Source of the DNA: Albula goreensis
Lineage: Eukaryota > Chordata > Actinopteri > Albuliformes > Albulidae
Length of the DNA: 64,000 nucleotides
Direction of reading: 5' to 3'
NCBI GenBank assembly: GCA_022829145.1
Contig: CM040753.1
Location: 14,274,884-14,338,883, forward strand
Within the stretch, counting starts at the first letter, position 1. Every line of letters begins with the position of its first letter. Below, in pieces: positions 11,111 to 22,344 of the stretch. The notes beneath the pieces are model-generated. The model was not told the DNA's origin, did no database searches, and saw nothing but the letters and a program-made list of their open reading frames with translations. Position numbers and translations under genes: made by a program.

Positions 11111-14100
11111 AACAGTAGTAAACTAATTAATAATTGGACTCCTCAATAAAAACCTCCTTAAAGCTAAAAACAATCTCTCTACCATGATATATGTTCCTGG
11201 GTATATTACATATGTGACATTGTATCCTGTGTGAAAAGTTACTTAGCGTATGAAGGGTCATAACTCTCCAACTAGTTTGATGAATCCCTGTGTCACCTTG
11301 ACTGGTTCTTTTTTTGTACGTCTTTCTTTGGGTGAAATCAGGAGGTTAGTTCAGATGGAGTGAGGCTCTCCCTCCTTTCTGACTTTAGTAGTGGGTGGTT
11401 AAGGAGTGCTTGGGAGATATATTGTGGGAGAGTGCTACATAATTTAATGTGTCTTAAATACTCAACTTGATTTGCATTTAAAAGTAAAGTGAATTATGAT
11501 AAACAGTACAAGAGTTGCTGGAGGGGCAGTGGATGGTTTTGCTGCTCTCTAATGTTAGTAGTGAATGCTTTTTTTCCCCCCTCCCTTTCTGCTGTCTCTC
11601 TCAAACCCCTGCCCCAGCCCCACCCCCAACACTCCCACTTCCCTGGAGTTTCGTAAAGCAGGCTGCAGGAAACCCCAGCTGGCCCAGGGCGGGCTGCCTG
11701 GGCCCCCACACTGAGTCCTGAGGTTTGGACAGCTGCGGCTGAGCTGGCAGCTCCCCTGGAGGACAGCATCCGCCACACAGGGAGCTGCCGGTGGGGCGGG
11801 GCGTCATGCGTTCCTCCAGCCTGTAGCCACACGCTTCCCTGCCTGGGGCTCACAGTTCTCCGATGGCTTTACTTTTGAGTTCCAGCCAGTGGAGTGTGTG
11901 AGACAGACAGCCCAGAGCTGCACAAGCTGACCCTCTGCCCAAATGTCCAAAGACGCCTCTGCCAGCACACACCACCTCTTAACCACTAGAGCCCAGGCTA
12001 CACCTGTTTTTCAAAGGGATTATCTGCTTCACCTCCTTTTCAGACCTGTCCACTGCCGTACTAATAAAACAAGTTTCTCACTTTTAGGTCTCCAACTCTC
12101 TTTGTTCACTCAATATGAAAAATTAGGCTTCACATGGAAGAATAAAGCAGGGGATTAGCCTGTATGGACTTTAAAGGGGTACCGTATTGCCATTGTGTTG
12201 CATCACATTTACAACTGTTTCATATGGGATTATGGGAAATCTCTGTTTCTCAGCAGGGGTAAGATTACAGTGAGATCATCTGACCTTTTAGCATTTCTAA
12301 GTGTGTCTACGGCAGAAGTGAGTGTCAAGGGCTTTTGGTCCCGCCACAAACACTCAGATGCTTTAGTGTGCACTGCTGTATGTGGTCTGAAGTATTCATG
12401 ACTTTCCTTTAGGGGCATTACCTCCTTTGCCTGTTACCTGAAAAAGAATTGCAATGCAAACCTGTGATATACACAGTTTGTCAAAAGTCAAATATTATCA
12501 AGCTGATCCTTAAATATACATGCATTACATGCCATTCTTTTTGTCTAATAGCTCAGTGTAATGCCCCTTGAGGATCTCATCTGAACAGGAGCATTTCTGG
12601 ACTGCTCTGTAGCTTCTGGCTAATATTCATAAACAGATTCCACCCCTATCCTTTTCCCTCGTCTGCTCAAAGCTTATATTCACCTGCAGATGTTGGATGT
12701 GTAGAGGGCTGGTGAGCAGGGAGCAACAACACATCCCAGACCAAGACACAAACACTTCCCAGATCAAGGCACCAGAAACAGGTCTCTGACCGAGGTACCA
12801 GACCAAGGCCTGAGGCAACTGTCACATGACCCAGAGGCCAAATGTTGCATGCTGCAGAGGGAGAGAAATAGAGCCCTGAGCTGCTTGTGATGAAAAGAGC
12901 CATTATACTTCAGATTCATGGCCATTGTTCAGGCAGATCCCCATCACAATAAATCAAAAATGTGCCTGCACCCCTACACCTCACACCTGAGGGTAAACTC
13001 CTGCCCACATGCCTCAATACATCTGTCATCACCTGTCTGTGGTTATGGCAGAGCTACCCCCAACCCTGCCCTCCACCTGGGCCACATGCGGGCAGCTCCA
13101 CAAGACACCTGAAACCCCCACCACCCCCCATTCCTGCTTACTGCTTCTCTCCCTTGTTGTCAGATAACAGATTTACACATACAGGAACCTAAAAACGGAA
13201 AATTTCTATTTCCCCCTCCCATTCAACATCAAATTTACAATGGCCACATAAATGGTGCAGGTGTAGGGGTCACTATAAGGCTGTGCAGTCTAAGGCTCTG
13301 CAGTGTACACACACTACCTCATACTCCAGAACACATTTAGGATGAGCCCTTTGCAGATTTCAGGTGCTGTGTATTGTGACCTGGGTTGTGAATCAGCTCT
13401 ACCTCACTTGATTGGTCAGGTGCTTTAACATACTGAAAAGGTCACAATCAGTCCTTAAGTCTAGCTCTATTGCACTTAAGTCTTCCTCTGAACAGAATTC
13501 TTCCACCCTAAGGCCAAGACCACTGCAACTTCATCAAAATGATCTGGGAATCTTTCCACACTTCCTAGGAGAAGAAACTAAACAAAATGGTTCTATCAGT
13601 GAAATCTAAACCCTGCAGTGAGGTAAAGACCACCTGGCTTCTCCCAGCCCCCTTTCCATAGGTACCCTGTGAGATTTCTCTACATGAACAGGGCAGAAAC
13701 AGCACCTGTAATTCATGAAAGCCAAAAATGATCTATCTTTTCTGTGAGCTGGAAAATTACTGTAGTATTAAAGTTTATGGAAAGAGGTTCAAAATTTGTC
13801 TGGCTCTTTAAAAAGACCTATTTTGGACATCAATAAAAATAAGGGTTACATGAGTGACATTTTGTAATAAAACAACATGTTTATATTTTTACTGGTTGTG
13901 AGGCTCTAACGGAAGGGCAGATGAACACAAAGGTGTAGGCAGTTGGGCTGTCAGAATGTGTATTAGACTTCAAAACAAATTTGATTCTGTAAACATTTGT
14001 GAAGACAAAGATTTTAGTTCAAAATCACCTTTTAAATGTGTAAAAACAAGTGTTTGTTTTGCATAATTTGGCATCGTTGCAGACCTAAGGCCACATCTCA

Positions 14101-16177
14101 TTCACTGTCGTGATATTGTTTTACTGAGCCAGTTTGTTGTTCACGCATGGCAAGCTCCAACCAGCCCTCATGGCTGTAGCATCATGGCAAGAGACTTAGA
14201 GCCAGTGCTGGTGAGTACCATTTATGCTAAAATATTTACCATTTTTATATGTTTGTGTAGCATCTGGGGATATGTTGGAGATATAACATTTTAAAGTCAA
14301 CAAATATAAGCCTGTTCATAATGAAAATTACTGGGTTGAAATGTGATATGAATTTTCCCTCTTACAATTCAATTACAGCCACAATGACAAGGTCTATGCA
14401 ATACAAGCTGAAAAGTGGCAGAAAAAAAGCTCCTTTTAAAAAGTTTGAACCATGTCAAAGCCATTTTGGGCCAAAGACCTATTCACTAAAGGAATACATT
14501 TGGTAGGTTTGATAATGTACTGTTAGCTTCCTATGGGAAATGCAAGGACAGCTGTTAAATCAATACAACCACAAAGACACATCTGCAACGATGGGCCAAA
14601 TGAAATGCATACATCTGTTCACCAGTGACTGAACTACAATTACCCTATGACCATCTGAATCAAATGACCAAACCTTACGTTATGCATTGTCACCACAAAC
14701 TGTCATTCAGGTTCTACCACAAAGGTAATTGAACTTGACTATTATTAATGCTCACTGAAAACCAATGCATTGAAGTTCTACAAAAAAATATATTAATAAA
14801 ACTGGGCTCCAACCTCAGAGAAGTTTAATGCAAATCAGATAGTACTGACGCTTTCTCAAGAACAGCCCATTACAAAGAAAAGTTATAACACAATTAGTCA
14901 CAGGGCACGTAGTTCTGCAACACTATGTATTTTAAGTCACTGCACATTATTTTGATGTCTTTTGTGGAGGTTTATAGCCTTCAGAGTAAAAATGAATTGG
15001 TCATTGCTGTTAAGCACATGTGAAAAGAATTCATATTCACATGTGAAGTAATTTGTAAACAAAGAAAGTATAACATTCTAATTTCATACATACATTGTCT
15101 GTGTATTTGAACTATATGTTTATCTCCCTCTGTTACACTACAGAAGGGTGAGACTGATGCTCTGAGTGGCCCAGCTCTGAGATGAAGAACAGGGAAGGAG
15201 TGTACAGAGGTTTGGGGAAACTGTAGAAGAATTTGGTTAGTAACTGTCTCCTTAGGGTAGACTGTGACTGTGGGAGAGCAGTCATAGTCTACCCTTGGAC
15301 ACTTTCATCCTGCACTAGTGAATTTAACACAGCATCATACAGAGTCATCAACACTGCACACTGTACAGCACCATCTCCCCTTAAGGAACTCTGTACAGTG
15401 TACCAAAACTTGGCATAAGATCACTTGAGACAGGCCCTGACTCACAGTTCAGGCAGACACACTCAGCGTAACTGCAGAAACTTGTCTCAGTGCCATACCT
15501 TAGCTAGGTGATGTAACTCATATCTCTGCTGTAACTTGTCTCTCTCTCTTAACTCATCTCAGTGGGGTTAAATGTTGCCTTGGCTATCCCTCCAGAGCTA
15601 CCTGATCAAGTGTCTGCATCCCATTCAGCCTGGGGTTGACTGCCAGAGTTAAAACAGTATTCAGCTAGCACTATGTTAAGGCAGTGTTGGGCTGTAGAGT
15701 TGATTGCTACAGTGTTGGGTGGTCTTGTTGGGCTATGTTGTTGAACTGTATGGATGAGTGTTCTGTGGTTGGCTGAATTGCTGGGTGCTGTAACGTTGGG
15801 GTGTTAGAGCTGGCTTTTGCTGGTTTTGGGTAAATTGGTGTTGGATGCTATAGTTTTAGATGTGTGGCTCACATGTATGTTTAGTTTTGGTGACACTGAC
15901 ATTACATACAGTTTTTTTCCTCATCCCTTGTCACTAAACTAAATCCAAGATGTACACGTGACAAAAAATAAATACCTCAAGAGTATAGAAGGTAATGGTG
16001 CTGCAGAAATTAGCCTAATCTAGAAAACCTCAATAAATATTTTAATATTATGTTTCCTGCATGTTTGTGTTGCCTGACTGAGCCTCACATACGTGTGTTA
16101 GCACTCATGACATGTGCATGTGCCCGTGTGTGTAGTTGTGTATTTGTGTGTTAGTGCTTACTGCATTAGTAGGAGTC

Positions 16178-16180
<3 letters not shown>
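11110..16180. other. Intergenic, no gene seen
   Basis: Contains a GC-rich patch (11580-11860), a short perfect-looking hairpin (15255-15294) and a degenerate GTTGGG-rich tandem tract (15680-15870). No exon with family similarity is visible on either strand. Confidence 0.4.
15255..15294. repeat. Short inverted repeat (16-bp arms, 8-bp loop)
   Basis: GGGTAGACTGTGACTG (15255-15270) pairs with CAGTCATAGTCTACCC (15279-15294), with 15 of 16 bases complementary. No T-run follows and it is too short for a typical pre-miRNA. Function unknown. Confidence 0.7.

Positions 16181-16264
<84 letters not shown>
16181..16264. repeat. (GT)n microsatellite
   Basis: Pure GT run of about 42 units. Poly-Val/Cys and poly-Thr/His open frames across it are artefacts of the dinucleotide repeat. 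Confidence 0.97.
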
Positions 16265-16266
<2 letters not shown>

Positions 16267-18200
16267 TAGCACCAACAGAGTCAGCAAGAGTAGCATGAGT
16301 CGCACGTGTGTGTCAGAGAGCTGCTCTCTCACAATCTCTGGCGGCTGGCAGCAGGCCGGTTGTACAGAGGGGTTCACTTCATTCTCACGACCTCTGCAGC
16401 TCCTGAGCTCATCTGGGAGTGATTCACTTCCTGCAAGAAACAGCCCCCCTGTGCCAGAGCTGGGCCAAGCGAGGGGGTGGAGGGCCTTGCCTCGGCTGCA
16501 GTGCTCCCCCTGACCTGGGCTGCAATCAGAGCCAGCAGGAGGCAGGCTGAGCTGGAGGCAGGAGAGGAGTTCATATGGAAGCACTTAGGAGCCAATAAGG
16601 AAGCAGGGAGGGTGCGCTTCTCCCTGTGCACACACGTGGACTGTGAGAAAAGTTAACTGTCATAAGTTACAGCTGAACATTGTGAGCGCTGTGCTTTGTG
16701 CATGGTCAAGGTTGTGCTGGTAATATAAGAGTGGTGTTACAGTGGCATGGAGCTACCATTTCAGTCAGTGTGCCCTCTGCAAGGAACAACCAGCAACATT
16801 GTTTTGACATTAAGAGCAACATTGCAGCAACACTGCTGTGAATGTTAATGTTGTGTGTCAGAGATGCAGGGTATTTGCCCTGTACAGGGCCTGTAGGCCT
16901 GGTGAGGCCCTCTCTTCTCCACACCTTGTAAACATATTTGTTCATGTGGACTCCCCATTCTCATATGGTTTCAGTAACTTTGCTCTTGTGCCAAAGAAGG
17001 TGCAATGGAAACTCAAGATGATCACACCCATCTGCATACTGTGCCCCTGAGCATTAAATCATTAGAAACACTTGAAATGCCCCCTCAAAGAATGGCCATA
17101 CTGGCATGGCCTGAGAATCTGCACTGCTTACAAAGGGTGATTTAACCTGGAACAGCAGCTTATTACTATGTTTTAATAAAGAGCTACGGAACCTCAGCTG
17201 CTCTCCAGCATTCAGTTATGCAGCAGGATTTTCCCTGCACTCCATGTAAACTGAAGGTATGATAATATGTTACAGATTATGAAACCTATTGACCTTGATA
17301 ACAGTCCAGTTCTCAAGTTATAGCAGCAGAATCTGTTTACTGCCAAGCCACAATGAAATCACAGGAACAAATATCTGTGTCCTCCAATCACTCCAATCAC
17401 TCATCTTCCCAATCTAGCACCAATATGTGTGAACAGGACAGGAGGAAATACCCAGATTTTGACAATAGTGCATTTTTGTGTTCAATAGCATTTTTGTACA
17501 ACTAGGAAACTGTCCATTTAAAGATGAGCAGTTGTTCATAAGACCAATGAGCAGTGCAAACATATTTTACTTTGGCCTGCATCATTTACCCTAAGTCAAT
17601 GCCCAGTTCAAGTTGAGTTAATTGATTTAATTTGACATTTTGGAAAATAATTTTTATCTCAGGTATGTGCTGTCATTGTTAACTGGGCCAACATATTTCC
17701 ATTTATCATGTGTACAGTGCATTTATTAAAATGTCCCATTGGTTTGCAGTGGGAAAGAGAAATGGTCTTGCCTCATCAATTATAGTTTAGGTATAAATTG
17801 TCTTAATTATAAAATTAAATAGCAGCTAATCATTGTTTAACCTAAACATGCTCACTTAAGTATTTTTCATCATTTTACTGCCATTACAACAGCGATGCAA
17901 GCTAAATCGATGTGCTTACTATATTAAGCTTTAAATGACATGGTTAAAAAAAAAAAAACTTTTTTGCTCGTGCACCTTAACCATCGACCCGCTTGTGCCT
18001 GGTCTCGTTTCTCCCTGCAAATACTGTATCAGTGTAAATACCTGGATGTGGGGAAACAGGCTCATGAACAAATCAAATTGGTCTTGCGGAGGGGCGGCTG
18101 TGTCTGCGTACCTTCTTCTGCTTTAATTAACATCCGAGTATAGGGAGGTGTAAGACATTCAGCGAGAATTCCTCCTCACATGCCCGCATGCGTGAATCTG
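16265..18200. other. hes1 3' flank; conserved-looking non-repetitive DNA
   Basis: No gene. About 17620-17860 is AT-rich, non-repetitive and contains TAATTA-like homeodomain motifs and a GTGGGAAA (RBPJ-type) motif at 17749-17756. About 17970-18290 retains many CpGs. Both are plausible hes1 regulatory DNA by position only. Confidence 0.35.
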
Positions 18201-18755
18201 CAGATATGTTGGTGATTGTTTCCGTTCCACTCTCTCCTGCGCGCGTGTGTAAATCAGTGGGGTTAACTATACGAATTATGATTAAAACGAATTCCATTTC
18301 AATGTTATTCCTTATGTTAACAATGGACTAATATGGTAGTTTTGAGTGGATTGTTTGAGGATTACTGGTTTTATTCAATTATGTGTACTTGTGTTAAAGG
18401 ACTTTTACAGAGATTGCAGCGTTTCTCAGATGCTCATCGGTTTAATAGAGGGTATCACATTTCTAATCCTGAAACCTGTGTGGAATACAGCTTGAATGCA
18501 CGCTGCTAAACCATTACTGTTCATTCGCATAACAAATACATTTTAACAGTAATCATAAAATATTTTAGTCTAGTGCTTTGTGGCTGTGGTTCATTATCTA
18601 AAATGTAGAACACAGAAATCAATCTATGACCTAGCAATTCAATGCACGACGTTCTGAAACAACATCTCTTCCGGGAGTAAGACATTACAATCCATTGTCT
18701 GAAGGATCTATGAGTAAGCATAGAGACATTAAGTAGCTTTTTATCCCTTTACAAA
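18200..18755. other. Immediate 3' flank of hes1, no gene seen
   Basis: Unique-looking, partly CpG-containing sequence beyond the candidate poly(A) signal. Both strands were read for exons; none is supported. The left part belongs to the CpG-retaining block described in the findings. Confidence 0.4.
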
Positions 18756-19031
18756 TTTATTTATCTTCCAAAATGAAGACATTTGTGAGCATTCAATATA
18801 TCTTTGGCATCGCTCAGTAAAAAAGATACCTCAAATATAAAAATGCTTCAGTTCACTGACTTCACAATACCAATATAATTTTGATATGAATTTCTCCCTT
18901 ATATACAAATATAGTGATATATGTTTGGTACATTTTCATACAAAACGTTTCTGAACAAAATATGGAAACATTTTACAGTAATAAGCTCATTGTGTTTTCA
19001 GTCTTTCAGTAAGGTAAGATGATCCTTCTCT
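18756..19031 (-). other. hes1: Candidate hes1 3'UTR and poly(A) signal
   Basis: The stretch after the WRPW/TAG stop is AT-rich and repeat-free. On the minus strand an AATAAA hexamer occurs at 18756-18761, giving a 3'UTR of roughly 290 nt, suitable for a short, unstable oscillator mRNA. A Pumilio-type motif (TGTATATA on the minus strand) is at 18900-18907. The true cleavage site is not known. Confidence 0.6.
18801..18807 (-). promoter_or_regulatory. miR-9 seed match in the hes1 3'UTR
   Basis: The transcript reads CCAAAGA, complementary to nucleotides 1-7 of miR-9 (UCUUUGG). miR-9 is an established regulator of Hes1/her6 in neural progenitors, and its known mouse Hes1 site is also in the 3'UTR. 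The match is seven bases only, so chance is possible; the location just before the candidate poly(A) signal favours a real site. Confidence 0.6.
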
Positions 19032-20507
19032 CTACCACGGTCTCCACACGGAATCCACGGTGACTGACGCTGCGCCTGGGGACACCGCCACGGGAAGCGG
19101 TGTACTGACATTGTTTGGGTAAAATGGTATAGGTCCATTAGGCGCAAATGCAGCGTTCGGGATCAGAATGGCGAATTGTCCGTCCGAAGCAGAAACCAGC
19201 TGGAAGCCACCATGCACTTTCGTTACCTCTGATGGTAAACTGCCAGAAGAGCTGACTTTACAAGAAACCCCATTAAGCGGTAGGGCATTCCCTTGTGGAG
19301 ACGCACTTGGAATATGAACCGAAGGCTGACCTTGGCCAAACGCTGGGTGAGGCCCGGTGGGGATTTGGGGCTGGGTTGGGTAGTTCATGGCGTTGATCTG
19401 TGTCATGCAGCTGGCTAGGTGAGCGAGAAGTCGAGTCCGAACCTCTGTGTTAACTCCTTCGCAGGTGGACAGGAAGCGGGTGACTTCATTCATACATTCG
19501 CTGAATCCTGCTCTGTATTTTCCAATAACTGTGGGGTCGGTGTTTAAAGCAGCTGTCGGGGGAAAATATACTATTAATGACGCCAGTCGATAATTTTTTT
19601 ACATCACTCTGAGAAGAGAACATCTGATATGAGGAAAAACGTTGAACATTGTTAAACTTGTAAAAATAGGCATAATCACTGCTAGTTGCTATTGGATACA
19701 TACTAACAGCATGATAAACTACAAAAGGTACATTAAAACTAACTCCAGGTTTTTTTTTTTTTACCACATCCTGAAACAACCTCTTAAAAAGTTGTCTAAA
19801 ATAACAGTAGATCGTGGGAACATCAATAAAATTACTGCCGAATGTCACTGGAACAGCAAGAGGAACTCTTTAATAAATTAGCAATAACATTCATGATAAC
19901 ATCAATGATCCACTCATCTTACCAGTCATGTGCGCTCTTTGTAGGTTTCTAAGGTGCTTGACTGTCATTTCAAGGATGTCCGCTTTTTCCAGCTTTGAGT
20001 GCCTCGAGCTCTTTGGTACAAATACACAGCGTTGCTTATCATTGCTGAATTCTTAGTATTGCATTAGGCATTAGGCTGTGCAATTTAAAATCTAGATAAT
20101 AATTTAAAAGGAAACTATCAATATACACCAGGCTTGATTGTTTGATTATGAATTATGACTGATATTACTCGTGATTATAAAAGTACTTACATCTTTCTTT
20201 AGAGCTTCCAAGATCAATGTTTTCAGCTGGCCCAAGCTTTCGTTGATTCGTGCTCTTCTTCTTTTTTCCATTATTGGTTTAGATGACTACAAATTAAAAT
20301 GAGAAGTTACAATCTGCACTTTGCTAGTTGGTCTGCGCAGATATATCATTGTGTATTTCAGTGTCGTGATGTCTGATCGGGAGCTATCCGATCACGTACC
20401 TTTCTGTGCTCTGAAGCCGTCTTGGGTTTTTCTGGCACAGTAGTCATGGTCGCCGGGGTGGCAGCAATTGGGGAGGAGGACGTTTTCTCCATAAAATCTT
20501 CTGGCAT
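19032..20507 (-). CDS. hes1: Hes1/Her6-type bHLH-Orange transcriptional repressor, complete, 4 exons
   Basis: Notch-pathway repressor that binds N-box/E-box DNA as a dimer and recruits Groucho/TLE in the nucleus. Coding exons (minus strand) are 20507-20400, 20286-20191, 20010-19923 and 19552-19032. They join in phase to 270 residues, the length I recall for zebrafish Her6. The start ATG (20507-20505) gives an MPEDFMEK N-terminus, matching MPADIMEK of vertebrate HES1; an in-frame extension upstream has no family match. Residues about 37-95 form the bHLH, with the HES-type proline in the basic region ([13 protein letters not shown]). The Orange domain is at about 108-150 ([14 protein letters not shown]). 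The protein ends in the Groucho-binding WRPW (267-270) before TAG. All introns are GT-AG (113, 180 and 370 bp), and the exon phases are those of vertebrate HES1. her6 is an alternative name; no second copy is in the window. Confidence 0.98.
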
Positions 20508-20900
20508 TTTCCACACGCTTACTGGCGATTTGTAAGATCTCTCCAAACGTTTCAAAACTCAAGGCAAACAAATTTGATCCGTTTGCAATAAGCAGTGCTA
20601 CTAAGAGTGCACCTTTGAGAAATAAGCGTCCCCAGTGCGATTATAAAGGGGATGATGCGATCGGCTCCTTGGCCAGACTCTGTCTGTCAACGTGTAGTGC
20701 TTGATGGTCTTATATATTCGAGACTGCACGCGAGCGGCTCGTGTGAAACTTCCCCAACTTTCTTTCCCACAGTAACTTTCTTCCAATCGTCGTGAGGGAC
20801 ACGCGGCCAGAGGGGTGGATGGCTCGTGGTCGGCGTCTTTCGATTGGTTGTTTAGTGTCGGAGCGCGCGGCCAATGGCGCACTGCCGGGCTCAAAGAGCG
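20350..20900. other. CpG-rich promoter block of hes1
   Basis: This stretch holds many CpG dinucleotides (for example around 20820-20880 and 20730-20745), against CpG-poor flanks. It covers the first exon, 5'UTR and promoter of hes1, as expected for a developmental-regulator CpG island. The call is by eye; no observed/expected ratio was computed. Confidence 0.6.
20708..20880 (-). promoter_or_regulatory. hes1: hes1 core promoter: TATA box, paired RBPJ sites, N-boxes, CCAAT boxes
   Basis: Reading the minus strand, a TATA box (ATATATAAGA) lies at 20708-20718, about 200 bp before the start codon. Upstream are a GTGGGAAA site (20763-20771) and a GGGGAA site (20750-20755) in the same orientation. 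The order resembles the paired RBPJ (CSL) sites I recall from the mammalian Hes1 promoter, which mediate Notch activation. N-boxes (CACGAG), bound by Hes1 itself, lie at 20738-20743 and 20823-20828. Inverted CCAAT boxes sit near 20843-20847, with another in the opposite orientation at 20871. The second RBPJ core is GGGGAA, not the consensus TGGGAA. The transcription start is inferred at about 20680. Confidence 0.85.
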
Positions 20901-22287
20901 ACACTGCCCTTGTCATCAATCATGCCTTTAAAATATTAACACTTAAGCCTGTACCGAAAGACATATATGGTAAGATTTTTGCCTGCAGCAAAATGTTTGT
21001 TTTGTCTAAAACGAAGAAAACTTATTTCACCATTGCAAAATGGGCAGCTGACTATCTTAACTGAATCTATATGATTACACAAAATAAAGCACATTGTACT
21101 TACCTGTGAAGCATTAATTACATGCAGCATAATATAATGATTAGCAGACAAGATACTATACTATCTTCCCAGCCTCTTGATTACAGGAAATATTATGCAT
21201 GTCATATATTACATTTGTATATTATATATGTTTGATCTTTCCTTACTTCTCAAAAACATATATGGTTGGAACATTTAATTTTTATACTTGTTGCAGTCTC
21301 TGCTAGCAAGGATTTCAGCACTGAGTCCTAATCTTCAATAAGTATACAGGCTAACACTTGTTTGGGGTCTTTCCCTTTAATGATTAACAAAATTGGACAA
21401 CAAATTGGGAGGGATCTTGAACAATTCATCCATGCAGGACCTTTCAAAAATTCTGGTGTCCTTTTAGGTCTACAGTTATAGAGTGCCCTCTTCAATTAAA
21501 TGAAAGATTTCATTTGGGATCAAGTCCCAAAACAGAGATGGCTATTACTTACACAAGTTTTGAATGGCCTCTGGTGGGATATTTAACCATTCTTAAAAAA
21601 ATCAATTTCCATAAATGTAGAATGATGTTTAGATTTAGTGATTAGGGAAACCAATGGAAGCAAATAGTCTCACATTACAAGTGAGATGTTTTCTAATTTA
21701 TTAATTATTATTATTTTAAGGACTTACTGGTTGTGTTTAGTAAATTAAGGCTATATGGCAACCAGCAAGTTCATCTAGGACTAAATAACATGGCCTGCTT
21801 TTCTATGCTGTTTTTCTGAAGGGCATAATGGCTGAAAAAAATGATGATTTTTTTAAGAAGGGGGATCCACCATGATGTTTTATAGCTTGGAATGGACAGC
21901 TTCCTTTGACCTTCTCCCAATATGAACACATACAGATGTAAAAAAAAAAAAAAAAAAGTACAAAAAAAGTAAGAGATGCATCATTATACCATATTACAGT
22001 ATACATTTATACTTAAACTTAACAGAAACTCAAACTGTATCCTTATTCTCAAACTGTAATATGCTGTTGCATTTGTTATTTACAAGCGGTTACCTAATCG
22101 CAGTTAGTTGAGTGTCCATTTATCCCTGTCATTTCTCTATCCTGATGGAGTTTTTCTCTGTGCACATGTTTTGCTGGGTGTTTGAAACTGCCCCCTTGAT
22201 AGCATAAATCTTTTTAAAATAGCAATTGGTTTGACTGATGCAGAGATAATTCTAGCATCAGGTGCCAACTATATAATACACAAACGG

Positions 22288-22288
<1 letters not shown>
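20900..22288. other. hes1 upstream DNA, no gene seen
   Basis: AT-rich non-repetitive sequence with an A17 run at about 21941-21957. No exon or RNA gene recognised. Confidence 0.4.

Positions 22289-22342
<54 letters not shown>
22289..22342. repeat. (CA)n microsatellite
   Basis: CA run of about 27 units, 1.6 kb upstream of hes1. Repeat-derived open frames on both strands are not genes. Confidence 0.97.

Positions 22343-22344
<2 letters not shown>

Noticed and set aside
16105..16584. 159-codon minus-strand frame with poly(Thr-His)
   Set aside because: Artefact of the (GT)n microsatellite.
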